Origin: an uncultured Clostridia bacterium | GTDB lineage: Bacteria; Bacillota; Clostridia; UBA1381 | Assembly (NCBI GenBank): GCA_944391225.1 | Contig: CALXSS010000019.1 | Location: forward strand, 1-34,386 | DNA: 34,386 nucleotides | Direction of reading: 5' to 3' | Part shown: piece by piece, positions 16,457 to 26,331 of the stretch | Numbering within the stretch: position 1 is the stretch's first letter | Layout of the letters: every line of letters begins with the position of its first letter | Program-made: the position numbers and the translations under genes | The notes under the pieces: model-generated | Database searches by the model: none | Seen by the model: only the letters and a program-made list of their open reading frames with translations | Told to the model about the DNA's origin: nothing

Positions 16457-17950
16457 ATGGCTGATACATACAAGTTTTTAGCGTTCGATTTCGGTGCTTC
16501 ATCGGGAAGAGCTATTCTTGCAAAGTTCGACGGCGAAAAGCTTACGCTTGAAGAAAAACACCGTTTTTCAAATGATCCCGTAAATATCAACGGCGATCTG
16601 CACTGGGATGTGCTGCGCTTGTTCTTTGAGATAAAGCAGGGCATATTGAAGTGCGCAAACTCTGGCGACCGCGACATCAACTGCATAGGTATTGACACCT
16701 GGGGCGTTGACTATGGCCTGCTCGACAAAAACGACAAGCTGCTCGGAAATCCGTATCACTACCGCGACACACGTACAGAGGGAATGTACGATGAGGCATT
16801 CAAGCTCGTTCCAAAGGCTGAGATATTCAAGGAGACAGGCATTGCATTCAACTGGTTCAACACTGTTTTCCAGCTGCTTTCAGCTAAGATAAACAACGAC
16901 GTTACGCTTGAAAATGCAAAAACACTTCTGTTTATGCCTGACCTGTTCAACTACTTCCTGACAGGCGTAAAAAAGACAGAATACACAATAGCTTCAACAG
17001 CTCAGATGTTCAACTCAGAAAAGCACGAGTGGTCATATGACATGCTCAAAAAGCTCGGTATACCAACAGACATTCTGACAGATGTTATATATCCTGGACA
17101 GATAGTTGGAACGATCAAGCCGGAGCTTGCTGAGGAGCTTGGCATTGCCGAAATCCCTGTTGTAGCGGTAGCATCACATGACACAGGATCGGCAGTTGCA
17201 TCAGTACCGGTTGTAGACAAAAAAGACTTCATCTACATCTCATCAGGCACATGGTCGCTCATGGGCGTAGAGCTTGACGAGCCGAACACCTCAGACGACG
17301 CTTTGAAGTATAACTTCACAAACGAGGGCGGCGTAAACAAGACGATACGTTTCCTTAAGAACATAATGGGTCTGTGGCTCATCCAGGAGAGCCGCCGTCA
17401 GTGGGACAGAGAAGGCACGCTTCTTTCATTTGACGAGCTTGAGCAGCAGGCGCGCGCGGCAGAGCCGTTTGCAAGCCTTATTGATCCTGACTATCACGCT
17501 TTCCAGACACCGGGAAATATGCCTAAGCGTATAAGAGAATACTGCGCTATGACAGGTCAGAAGGTGCCTGAAACAAAGGGCGAGATAATCAGATGTATCG
17601 CTGAGAGCCTTGCGTTCCGTTATCGCTACACCATCGAGGGCATGGAAGAGGTAACAGGCAACAAATACAATGTTGTCAACATCGTAGGCGGAGGAATAAA
17701 GGACAAGATGATCTGCCAGTTCACAGCTAACGCTACAAAGCGTACTGTAAACGCAGGTCCTGTAGAGGCTACGAGCATAGGCAATATCATAGTTCAGGGA
17801 ATAGCTATGGGTGCTATCAAGGATCTTAACGAAGGCCGCAAGATAGTCCGCAACAGCTTTGACATTGCTGAATATCAGCCTCAGGACAGCGAGGCGTGGG
17901 ATGCCGCTTATGATAAGTGGAAGAATATCATCGCTTCAACTCAGAGCTAA
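16457..17950 (+). CDS. rhaB: Rhamnulokinase
   Basis: Phosphorylates L-rhamnulose to L-rhamnulose-1-phosphate with ATP in the cytoplasm. The 497-residue protein is a typical FGGY-family kinase. It starts with the phosphate-binding FLAFDFGASSGRAIL, continues with FSNDPVNINGDLHWDV and GIDTWGVDYGLLD, and has the probable catalytic base D242 in SHDTGSA. The second ATPase half shows YISSGTWSLMGVE and NIVGGGIKD. Length matches the family (about 470-500). It has its own promoter and a strong AAGGAGAG site. The aldolase for the next step lies 2.8 kb upstream on the same strand, separated by a gene of opposite direction, so the pathway is not one operon. No rhamnose isomerase or rhamnose regulator is in the window. 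Confidence 0.93.
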   Translation: MADTYKFLAFDFGASSGRAILAKFDGEKLTLEEKHRFSNDPVNINGDLHWDVLRLFFEIKQGILKCANSGDRDINCIGIDTWGVDYGLLDKNDKLLGNPYHYRDTRTEGMYDEAFKLVPKAEIFKETGIAFNWFNTVFQLLSAKINNDVTLENAKTLLFMPDLFNYFLTGVKKTEYTIASTAQMFNSEKHEWSYDMLKKLGIPTDILTDVIYPGQIVGTIKPELAEELGIAEIPVVAVASHDTGSAVASVPVVDKKDFIYISSGTWSLMGVELDEPNTSDDALKYNFTNEGGVNKTIRFLKNIMGLWLIQESRRQWDREGTLLSFDELEQQARAAEPFASLIDPDYHAFQTPGNMPKRIREYCAMTGQKVPETKGEIIRCIAESLAFRYRYTIEGMEEVTGNKYNVVNIVGGGIKDKMICQFTANATKRTVNAGPVEATSIGNIIVQGIAMGAIKDLNEGRKIVRNSFDIAEYQPQDSEAWDAAYDKWKNIIASTQS

Positions 17951-17984
17951 CGATCTAAATACAAATACATTTTATATTATAATA

Positions 17985-18067
17985 GTTCTTTAAATATTGC
18001 CGTGTTTTTCGATATCGGCAGAGGGTCCATATCCCTATGCTTATAGAGAAAAATCACCAAAAGAACC
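17985..18067 (+). ncRNA. Structured 3' UTR element after rhaB
   Basis: GTTCTTT (17985-17991) pairs with AAAGAAC (18060-18066). Enclosed are TGCCG/CGGCA (17998-18002/18016-18020), AGGG/CCCT (18022-18025/18033-18036) and CTAT/ATAG (18035-18038/18043-18046). A TATAAT lies at 17978-17983 but has no good -35 box. It could be a small RNA made from the rhaB 3' end or simply a folded tail ahead of the terminators. Confidence 0.3.
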
Positions 18068-18078
18068 ATTACATAACA

Positions 18079-18118
18079 CAAAAACAGCGCGTCAGCAAAA
18101 GCCGATGCGCTGTTTTTG
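18079..18118 (+). terminator. Terminator of rhaB
   Basis: CAAAAACAGCGC (18079-18090) pairs with GCGCTGTTTTTG (18107-18118), with further pairing inside. The A-run and T-run make it potentially bidirectional. Confidence 0.8.
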
Positions 18119-18160
18119 ACTTCATATCTTACTCCGATGGCATAATACAATACATATCAC

Positions 18161-18194
18161 GAAAAAAACGAGGATAGAAAGCCTCGTTTTTTTC
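18161..18194. terminator. Terminator between rhaB and the PBP gene
   Basis: GAAAAAAACGAGG (18161-18173), an 8-nt loop, and CCTCGTTTTTTTC (18182-18194) form a perfect 13-bp stem with an A-run on one side and a T-run on the other. It is 50 bp after the PBP stop codon and probably serves mainly that gene. Confidence 0.85.
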
Positions 18195-18246
18195 ATTAAA
18201 CAGTCTCAGTTTATCAGATAAACATCATTTATTTTGAACCAAATAT

Positions 18247-20958
18247 TTATTCTACATCAAGCACATTATCTGAACCGCCTGAAGCTTCTCCTCCCGATGA
18301 TGAACCTCCGGTCTCACCGGATGATGAACTTCCTGCCGACGACTCCCCTCCAGAGGATGAGCCGCCTCCGCTGCTGCCAGACGATGAGCTGCCTCCTGAG
18401 CTGCTTCCGCTGCTTCCAGATGACGAGCTTCCTCCGCTGCTGACGCTGCTGCTTCCAGATGACGAGCTTCCTCCGCTGCTGCCTCCGCTGCCAGATGATG
18501 AGCTTCCTCCGCTGCTGCCTCCGCTGCCGCCTGAGGACGAGCCACCGTCAGAGCTGTCGATCTCCGGCGCCTTTGTGCTGCTTGCCTCCGGCTTGCTTGT
18601 AGGCGCTGATGTAGCCTTATTGTCAGGTTTTTGCGTCATGAACTCCTCAGACTGATGAACATTGTAATGATTCGTACATTTGCTCTTTGGCTGAGTTCCA
18701 TCTACAAAATATGCCTTTACCGATTCACAGCCGCTGTTTGCAAGCTTGCCGCTTATGGAGCATACATTGCATTCTACAACAGATGACGGCACCTCAAGCT
18801 CCTTATATGACTGTCCCTCGCTTATCTGCTCAAATACCAGATTCCATGCGGTCACGCATGGATTTCCTGTGATCCCGGCAGCCGAAAGTGACGACGGACT
18901 GTCAAATCCAAACCATACAGCTCCTACATAATACGGTGTAAAGCCCACGAACCACTTATCAAAATCTTTATCTGTAGTACCTGTTTTGCCGTATGCGGGC
19001 ATTCCACAGTCAAGCTGTGCCCTTGTGGCTGTACCATATGAAAGATTTACAGGACCTGAAAGCAGATCGGCTGTTATATACGCCGCCGATTCACTCATAG
19101 CCTGTGATTCGTTAACGTAATTTTCAAGTATGACGTTGCCCTCTGAATCAAGCACCTTTGTATATGTGTAAGGCGTTATATACTTTCCCTTATTAACAAA
19201 TACACCGTACGCCGCAGCCATCTCCTTAACTGTAACACCCTGCGTAAGTCCGCCCAGAGCAAGAGATGAATAGTTCTTATCCTCCTCCTGCAAGGTCGAT
19301 ATATGGAACTTATTCTGTAAATAACCATAGGAATTTGAAAGACCTATCATATCAAGCACCTTTACAGCCGGGATGTTTGATGATCTCGCCACTGCTTCCT
19401 TGATAGTCATATCGCCCTTGAAGCCGCTGTATGAGTTCTTCGGCTTCCAGTTATCATTTCCTATCGTTATTTCCTCATCGGTTACAATATCCACCTCTGT
19501 TATCTTTGCAAGATCCACAGCCGGACCGTATACCGAGATAGGCTTGATAGCCGAGCCCGGCTGACGCACAGCCTGTGTTGCTCTGTTCCAGCCGCGTATA
19601 TCTGTCTTTTCGCCCAAGCCTCCTATAAGTCCCTTGATCTGACCTGTATACGGATCAAGCACGACCATAGCAGCCTCTGACTGTCCGCCGCCTGGGAAGT
19701 TTGAGGTATCCTCAAACACATCCTCCATTATCGACTGGACATTGACATCGATAGTTGAATATATCTTAAGTCCGCCGTTTGATACCTGTCTTGTTGCAAA
19801 ATCCTCCGAGTAACCCTTCTGAGTTATAAGATCGCTTATTACATCGTTTATTACCTGATCCACAAAATATGATGTAGCCTCCGCCTGCTCCTTTCTGTAG
19901 GCATTGCTCGTTTCAAGCGGAGCTGCGGATGCGACTGAATACTCCTGATCGCTTATCTTTCCAAGCTCTTTCATCTTGAGAAGTACAGTATTTCTCTTTT
20001 CTATATTTTTATCAGGATGAGCCAGCGGATCATACTCCGACGGATACTGCGTTATTCCGGCGATTGATGCCGCCTCCTGCAGGTTCAGCTCCGATGCCGA
20101 CTTATTGAAATACGTCCTCGCTGCCGCCTCTACGCCATTACAGTTATTTGCAAAATATACTATGTTGCAGTACATAGTGAGTATCTCGTCCTTGGAAAGC
20201 TGGTTTTCAAGCGCTATTGCGCGCATCATTTCCTTTATCTTTCGTGTAGGCTTTACCTCGTCCTCGTTTGTGATATTCTTTATTACCTGCTGAGTTATAG
20301 TAGAACCGCCGTAATCCGACTGTCCTATCCCGAGCTTTGCTCCTACATATTTAACCGTAGCTCCGATAGTTCGTTTTATATCCACACCGTGATGAGTATA
20401 AAATCTCTCGTCCTCTATCGCAACTATCGCATCCTTGAAATACTGCGAGATCTCGTCAGAATCTACCCATATCCTGTTTGAATCTGACGCTATCTTGTCA
20501 AGCTCCTGCTCGTTTCCATAGCTGTCGGTATAATATATAAATGATGAATAATTAAGAGCAAGGCTCTGAATATTCATGTCCTTTATTTCTCTTGATACCG
20601 CCGCGTACATTCCCACAAACATTCCTGAGCATATAACCACACATATCAGCACGGCTACAAGTATTGTAAGTCTCAGTCTTTTCCTGAACATTATCTGCTT
20701 TTCGGTAAGCTGCTTTTTTCTTTTCTTTTTCGGTTTTTGAGTTTTTGTGACCTTGCGCTGTGATACGTTCCTTTCTGCATCCGGCGCGCTGCTGCGCGCT
20801 GATGAACGCGAATTTCCGCCAGAGCCGCTTCTTCGACGTCTTAACGGAGCCTCGCCGCTGTCTGACGATGCAGCTGATGTCTGCCTGTCAAAACGTTCCC
20901 AGTCAAACTCGCCGCCGTCGTTTGATGTATGTCTGTTTCTTCTGCTGTATTCCGACAC
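18247..20958 (-). CDS. Class A penicillin-binding protein (PBP1A type)
   Basis: A bifunctional cell-wall enzyme that polymerises glycan strands (GT51) and cross-links peptides (transpeptidase). The 903-residue protein has a charged cytoplasmic N-terminus (KPKKKRKK near 76-82) and one membrane helix (about 97-120). The glycosyltransferase shows E182 in EDERFYTHHG and GGSTITQQ (217-224). The transpeptidase shows S469-A-I-K, S526-S-N and K658-T-G. Residues 803-903 are an extracellular Ser/Gly tail of GGSSSSGSS-type repeats. The start is GTG at 20958, 7 nt after GGAGG. A hairpin GCGCG/CGCGC (20986-21000) lies in the leader. This is normally a housekeeping gene. Confidence 0.93.
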   Translation of the reverse strand: MSEYSRRNRHTSNDGGEFDWERFDRQTSAASSDSGEAPLRRRRSGSGGNSRSSARSSAPDAERNVSQRKVTKTQKPKKKRKKQLTEKQIMFRKRLRLTILVAVLICVVICSGMFVGMYAAVSREIKDMNIQSLALNYSSFIYYTDSYGNEQELDKIASDSNRIWVDSDEISQYFKDAIVAIEDERFYTHHGVDIKRTIGATVKYVGAKLGIGQSDYGGSTITQQVIKNITNEDEVKPTRKIKEMMRAIALENQLSKDEILTMYCNIVYFANNCNGVEAAARTYFNKSASELNLQEAASIAGITQYPSEYDPLAHPDKNIEKRNTVLLKMKELGKISDQEYSVASAAPLETSNAYRKEQAEATSYFVDQVINDVISDLITQKGYSEDFATRQVSNGGLKIYSTIDVNVQSIMEDVFEDTSNFPGGGQSEAAMVVLDPYTGQIKGLIGGLGEKTDIRGWNRATQAVRQPGSAIKPISVYGPAVDLAKITEVDIVTDEEITIGNDNWKPKNSYSGFKGDMTIKEAVARSSNIPAVKVLDMIGLSNSYGYLQNKFHISTLQEEDKNYSSLALGGLTQGVTVKEMAAAYGVFVNKGKYITPYTYTKVLDSEGNVILENYVNESQAMSESAAYITADLLSGPVNLSYGTATRAQLDCGMPAYGKTGTTDKDFDKWFVGFTPYYVGAVWFGFDSPSSLSAAGITGNPCVTAWNLVFEQISEGQSYKELEVPSSVVECNVCSISGKLANSGCESVKAYFVDGTQPKSKCTNHYNVHQSEEFMTQKPDNKATSAPTSKPEASSTKAPEIDSSDGGSSSGGSGGSSGGSSSSGSGGSSGGSSSSGSSSVSSGGSSSSGSSGSSSGGSSSSGSSGGGSSSGGESSAGSSSSGETGGSSSGGEASGGSDNVLDVE
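18280..18545 (-). repeat. Tandem repeats coding for the Ser/Gly tail
   Basis: Degenerate TCC/GCC-rich tandem repeats (units such as 'gatgacgagcttcctccgct' on the + strand) encode the low-complexity tail of the PBP. They are prone to length change by slippage. They also create alanine-rich reading frames in other frames, which I do not regard as genes. Confidence 0.75.
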
Positions 20959-21207
20959 TCCTATTCCTCCTAATCTAATTGATCTGCGCGTGAACCGCGC
21001 GTCATTTAAAAATATTGTCTTATCTGTAATATATCTGAATTATTACCACAATAGAACGGTGTATACCAAGCTGCAGAGATTATTTCTTATAGGCATATTC
21101 ATTGCTATTATATATCAAATACCGCAAATTTTCAATACTTTTATGTATTAAATTTTATTAAACGGGAAAAATTTATGAAAATACCACATTTTATGGAGGA
21201 AAACAAT

Positions 21208-21606
21208 ATGAATAGCTTTTTTAATAAACCAATATCATCTACAGCAAGGAATATTATTATTTCTGCATCATATGTATTCTTAACAGCGCTGTTTTTCGCG
21301 GGTGGTTATGCTATAGGCTACCACAACGGCGGCGGCATGATATCCACTCCGGTGGCTGTGACAACGCAGGCGGAGGACAGCACACCAGAGCCATCGCCTA
21401 CCATCGAGCCATCCTTTTACAGAGTAATACTTGAAGATGGCGAGCTGAGGCTTTATAAGGATGAAAACGGCTCAAGCCGGCTGATATCACACGAGGAAAT
21501 AAGCGAGGGCGCCTTTCCGGGATATGATATAGAAATACTCAAGGGCGGACGGAGCTTTCCGACAATAGAAGATGCTCTCGAGCTTATGGAAAACTTTCTT
21601 TCATAA
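21208..21606 (+). CDS. Membrane-anchored protein, BofC C-terminal-like domain
   Basis: The 132-residue protein has one N-terminal membrane helix (about 14-37, IIISASYVFLTALFFAGGYAIG). A Thr/Pro-rich linker (about 50-68) follows, then a small domain (about 69-132) of the pattern YRVILEDGELRLYKDENG...EGAFPGYDIEILKGG...TIEDALELMENF. That pattern resembles the C-terminal domain of the B. subtilis forespore protein BofC, which recurs in uncharacterised clostridial membrane proteins. I chose ATG 21208 because GGAGG (21195-21199) sits 8 nt ahead of it; an upstream in-frame ATG at 21175 has no such site. It stands alone between the PBP and groES. The domain call is from memory of the pattern. Confidence 0.7.
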   Translation: MNSFFNKPISSTARNIIISASYVFLTALFFAGGYAIGYHNGGGMISTPVAVTTQAEDSTPEPSPTIEPSFYRVILEDGELRLYKDENGSSRLISHEEISEGAFPGYDIEILKGGRSFPTIEDALELMENFLS

Positions 21607-21659
21607 ATAAGCTTAGTTTATGAACTAAATGTTAATATTGCATATTTTGTTTAAATTAA

Positions 21660-21695
21660 GAAAACGGTTGATTTTTTATAATATCAGCCGTTTTC
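21660..21695 (+). terminator. Hairpin after the small membrane protein gene
   Basis: GAAAACGGTTGAT (21660-21672) pairs with ATCAGCCGTTTTC (21683-21695), with one G-U pair. The T-run falls inside the loop and in the 3' arm, so termination efficiency is uncertain. Confidence 0.5.
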
Positions 21696-21731
21696 AAAAG
21701 AAAATATAGAAATATATCACGATTTCACAGC

Positions 21732-21760
21732 TTGAAAAATGCCCTTAAAAAGTGGATAAT
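21732..21760 (+). promoter_or_regulatory. Promoter of groES-groEL
   Basis: TTGAAA (21732-21737), 17 nt, GATAAT (21755-21760). The predicted start point is at the left arm of the CIRCE element. Confidence 0.75.
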
Positions 21761-21767
21761 ATCATTG

Positions 21768-21794
21768 TTAGCACTCGATGATGTTGAGTGCTAA
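21768..21794. promoter_or_regulatory. CIRCE operator (HrcA binding site)
   Basis: TTAGCACTC (21768-21776), 9 nt, GAGTGCTAA (21786-21794): a perfect match to the CIRCE consensus. HrcA represses groESL here until heat or unfolded protein titrates it. hrcA itself is not in the window. Confidence 0.98.
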
Positions 21795-21833
21795 CAAGAG
21801 AAATTGCAGAATGAGGCGAAAGCCGTTTTATAA

Positions 21834-22160
<327 letters not shown>

Positions 22161-22194
22161 TAGGATCAAAACGAAATTAAGCGCAGGGCATTGA

Positions 22195-23868
<1,674 letters not shown>

Positions 23869-23890
23869 TATTAAATATCAGCATATCAGG

Positions 23891-24162
23891 GGCTGTAGCA
23901 AAATGCACAGACCACATAAAGCGAATAGAACAATGCAGGTAAGCCATTTTTTAAGGATCACTGCTATCAAGTTTAAGGCGGAAATTTTCATAAATGAAAA
24001 TTTCAGCATTAAAATCGCTTTATGTTACGAACGAAACTCACCGCTCGACGTACCCCCGTACGCCTTCGGGCAAGGGGGCTGCGCCCCTTCGTTTCGTCCG
24101 TTCTGCACTATTTTTCTAAAGCCCCCAAGGCTGTTGCAAACTCGTTGAGTTTTGCAACAGCC
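23891..24162. repeat. Nested-palindrome repeat element, MITE-like
   Basis: The ends match as inverted repeats: GGCTGTAGCAAAA (23891-23903) and TTTTGCAACAGCC (24150-24162), with one mismatch. Nested inside are CATAAAGCGA/TCGCTTTATG (23915-23924/24015-24024), GAAATTTTCA/TGAAAATTTC (23981-23990/23995-24004), ACGAACGAAAC/GTTTCGTCCGT (24027-24037/24091-24101), CGTAC/GTACG (24049-24053/24058-24062) and AAGGGG/CCCCTT (24072-24077/24084-24089). The right 93 bp (24070-24162) recurs at 31138-31230. The left end recurs at 24188. No gene is evident in 23869-24469. Confidence 0.65.
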
Positions 24163-24170
24163 TCTTTTTT
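24129..24170 (+). terminator. Terminator of groEL, right end of the repeat element
   Basis: GGCTGTTGCAAACTC (24129-24143), a GTT loop, and GAGTTTTGCAACAGCC (24147-24162) with one bulged base, followed by TCTTTTTT. No other clear terminator follows groEL, so the repeat may serve as one. Confidence 0.75.
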
Positions 24171-24187
24171 ATTTATCCATCATCCGC

Positions 24188-24221
24188 GGCTGCAGCAAAA
24201 CACACAGACCATATAAAACAA
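24188..24221. repeat. Second, partial left end of the repeat element
   Basis: Begins GGCTGCAGCAAAA and matches about 29 of the first 35 bases at 23891 (shared CACAGACCA and ATAAA blocks). The rest of the element is absent. Confidence 0.55.
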
Positions 24222-24375
24222 AAGGAACCGGGCGGACAGCGATTTATGAGAATTATCTTTCAAATCCATTCAAACTCTTTCAATAGAATTTCAAAGCAAT
24301 CGCAACATTCCCCAAAAAACCGCAAATGTAACAATTCCATTTGTATGAGCTGCACAAAAAAATTATAAAATTTTG

Positions 24376-24417
24376 TGAATGAATGTGATTGACTTTGACT
24401 GATATTGGTGGTATTAT
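24376..24417 (+). promoter_or_regulatory. Promoter of the fructose operon with phased operator repeats
   Basis: TTGACT (24389-24394), 17 nt, TATTAT (24412-24417). Three heptamers TGANTGA lie at 24376 (TGAATGA), 24386 (TGATTGA) and 24396 (TGACTGA), exactly 10 bp apart and overlapping the -35 box. They are a likely binding site for the DeoR-type regulator encoded just downstream. Confidence 0.6.
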
Positions 24418-24469
24418 ATATACATAAAAGACAAACAAGGGCATTTGCCCCGTATGAAAGGGAGTGACT

Positions 24470-25210
24470 ATGATGCTTGCGGAGGAGCGTTCCGAAAGGA
24501 TCGTCAGGCTTGTAAATGAAAAGAAAAGCGTAAGTGTTCAGGAGCTTATGGAGTATCTTGACGCGTCTGAATCTACTATACGGCGTGATCTTGCAGCGCT
24601 CGACTCACGCGGCGAAATAATCAAAGTCTACGGAGGAGCTATGGCTGTGACGCTCAAAGCTCATGATGACGATATAGCCGAGCGCAGGATATTGTTTCCC
24701 GAGGAGAAAAAGCGCATAGCAAGATATGCCGCATCGCTCGTGACAAAGGACGATTTTGTCTATATAGACGCCGGCACCACCACAGAATATATAATAGACT
24801 ATCTTACGGAAAAAAATGCGGTGTTTGTTACAAACGCAGTTGCTCACGCCCGAAAGCTGACGCGCAGCGGCTTTTCTGTATATCTTGTAGGCGGCAGGCT
24901 AAAGCCGTCAACGGAAGCAGTGGTGGGCAATTCCGCAGCAGAGTTTATATCGAAATACAACTTCACTATCGGATTCTGGGGCACTAACGGAGTTAACAGA
25001 GCTGTAGGCTTTACAACTCCCGACCCGGAGGAGGCTGAAATAAAGCGTATTTCAATGCACCGCTGCAAGCGTAGATATGTTGTGACAGATTCCTCCAAGT
25101 TTGGCGCGATCAGTCCAGTATCATTTGCCGATTTCGGAAGCGCAAAAGTCATAACCGAAAAGATAGACAGTATTTATTCCGACTGCGATAACATCATCGC
25201 AGCGGACTGA
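24470..25210 (+). CDS. fruR: DeoR-family regulator of the fructose operon
   Basis: A sugar-phosphate-responsive repressor. The 246-residue protein has an N-terminal winged helix-turn-helix (about 5-55: ERSERIVRLVNEKKSVSVQE, then ASESTIRRDLAALDSRGEI). A DeoRC effector domain follows, with DAGTTTEYI (about 99-107), VTNAVAHA, VGGRLKPST and FWGTNGVN. FruR-type members sense fructose-1-phosphate. Several starts are possible (GTG 24464, ATG 24470, ATG 24473); I took ATG 24470, 5 nt after GGGAG, because GTG 24464 lies inside that site. It is first in a tight operon with 1-phosphofructokinase (45-bp gap), which fits autoregulation. Confidence 0.9.
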   Translation: MMLAEERSERIVRLVNEKKSVSVQELMEYLDASESTIRRDLAALDSRGEIIKVYGGAMAVTLKAHDDDIAERRILFPEEKKRIARYAASLVTKDDFVYIDAGTTTEYIIDYLTEKNAVFVTNAVAHARKLTRSGFSVYLVGGRLKPSTEAVVGNSAAEFISKYNFTIGFWGTNGVNRAVGFTTPDPEEAEIKRISMHRCKRRYVVTDSSKFGAISPVSFADFGSAKVITEKIDSIYSDCDNIIAAD

Positions 25211-25255
25211 CAGAATATAAGCATTGGTTTTACATTTAGAAAGGCGGTTTTTCTG

Positions 25256-26161
25256 ATGATCTACACCGTAACCTTCAATCCGGCTCTTGATTATGCTATG
25301 AGAGTTGAAAATTTTGAACCCGGTATGACGAACCGTTCAAGCAGTGAACAGATCCTGCCGGGCGGAAAGGGACTTAACGTCTCTACTATCCTTACACATC
25401 TCGGTATCGACAATACCGCTCTTGGATTTATTGCCGGCTTTACCGGCAAAGAGATAGAGCGTCTGTTTAAAGAATCGGGATGCAGCTCTGATTTTATAGA
25501 GCTTGAGCGTGGCATTTCACGCATCAACGTAAAGCTGAAGGCTGGCGAGGAAACTGAGATAAACGCGGCAGGCCCTGAAATAGACTCGGCGGCGCTTGAA
25601 AAGCTCATGGCTCAGCTTGACACGCTCAAGGAGGGCGACGTTCTTGTGCTTGCAGGCTCTATCCCCCATTCTCTGCCCGATTCGCTCTACAGCGATATAA
25701 TGAACAGACTAAGCGGACGCGGCATCATGTTTGCCGTAGACGCTACAAAAGATCTTCTTATGAACGTGCTGAAATACAGACCCTTCCTTATCAAGCCCAA
25801 CAATCACGAGCTGGGCGAGATATTCGGAGTAAAGCTCAAAACACGCGGGGAGGTCGTTCCATACGCTAAAAAGCTGATCGAAAAGGGAGCTGTAAACGTT
25901 CTCGTTTCAATGGCTGGCGAGGGAGCGGTGCTTGTTACCGAATCGGGCGAAACACTTGACCGCCCCGCGCCGAAAGGTCAGGTCAAAAACTCAGTAGGAG
26001 CGGGAGATTCCATGGTAGCCGGATTCATTGCCGGCTGGTGCGAGAGCCAGAACAGTCTGCACGCATTCAAAATGGGAATAGCCTCAGGCAGTGCCAGCGC
26101 ATTTTCTGACGAGCTTGCAACTAAAGAGGAGATCGAGCATGTATACAGCCGCATAGACTGA
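25256..26161 (+). CDS. fruK: 1-phosphofructokinase
   Basis: Converts fructose-1-phosphate to fructose-1,6-bisphosphate with ATP. The 301-residue protein is a PfkB-family kinase with the FruK opening MIYTVTFNPALDYAM, the substrate loop GGKGLNVS (residues about 37-44), and the catalytic NSVGAGDSMVAGF motif with base D251. Tagatose-6-phosphate kinase is closely related, but the neighbouring fructose PTS settles the choice. Ribosome binding site GAAAGGCGG. It lies between the regulator and the EIIABC gene. Confidence 0.95.
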   Translation: MIYTVTFNPALDYAMRVENFEPGMTNRSSSEQILPGGKGLNVSTILTHLGIDNTALGFIAGFTGKEIERLFKESGCSSDFIELERGISRINVKLKAGEETEINAAGPEIDSAALEKLMAQLDTLKEGDVLVLAGSIPHSLPDSLYSDIMNRLSGRGIMFAVDATKDLLMNVLKYRPFLIKPNNHELGEIFGVKLKTRGEVVPYAKKLIEKGAVNVLVSMAGEGAVLVTESGETLDRPAPKGQVKNSVGAGDSMVAGFIAGWCESQNSLHAFKMGIASGSASAFSDELATKEEIEHVYSRID

Positions 26162-26228
26162 GCCATCAGTCCGGGCTTTGATAACGATCCTTTTTGCGGC
26201 GCAAATATACGCTGCATATATAAATAAA

Positions 26229-26304
26229 GCAATTGCAAAGCTTCTAAAAAGGTTTCAATCGCCACAAAAATCATACCAATTGTTAAATGAAGTTTTACAA
26301 TTGC
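26229..26304. repeat. Inverted repeat between fruK and fruA, same family as the 6.8-kb element
   Basis: GCAATTGCAAAGCTTC (26229-26244) and GAAGTTTTACAATTGC (26289-26304) match at 14 of 16 positions around a 44-nt spacer. The arms resemble the terminal repeats of the element at 6797-7202. Flanking ATAAATAAA (26220-26228) and ATAACTAAA (26305-26313) agree at 8 of 9 positions but are A-rich. Confidence 0.55.
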
Positions 26305-26331
26305 ATAACTAAAACAGTCAGGAGGCTAATT

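Noticed and set aside
18252..18545. Ala/Glu-rich 97-codon frame opposite the PBP tail
   Set aside because: It is only another frame of the Ser/Gly repeat DNA.
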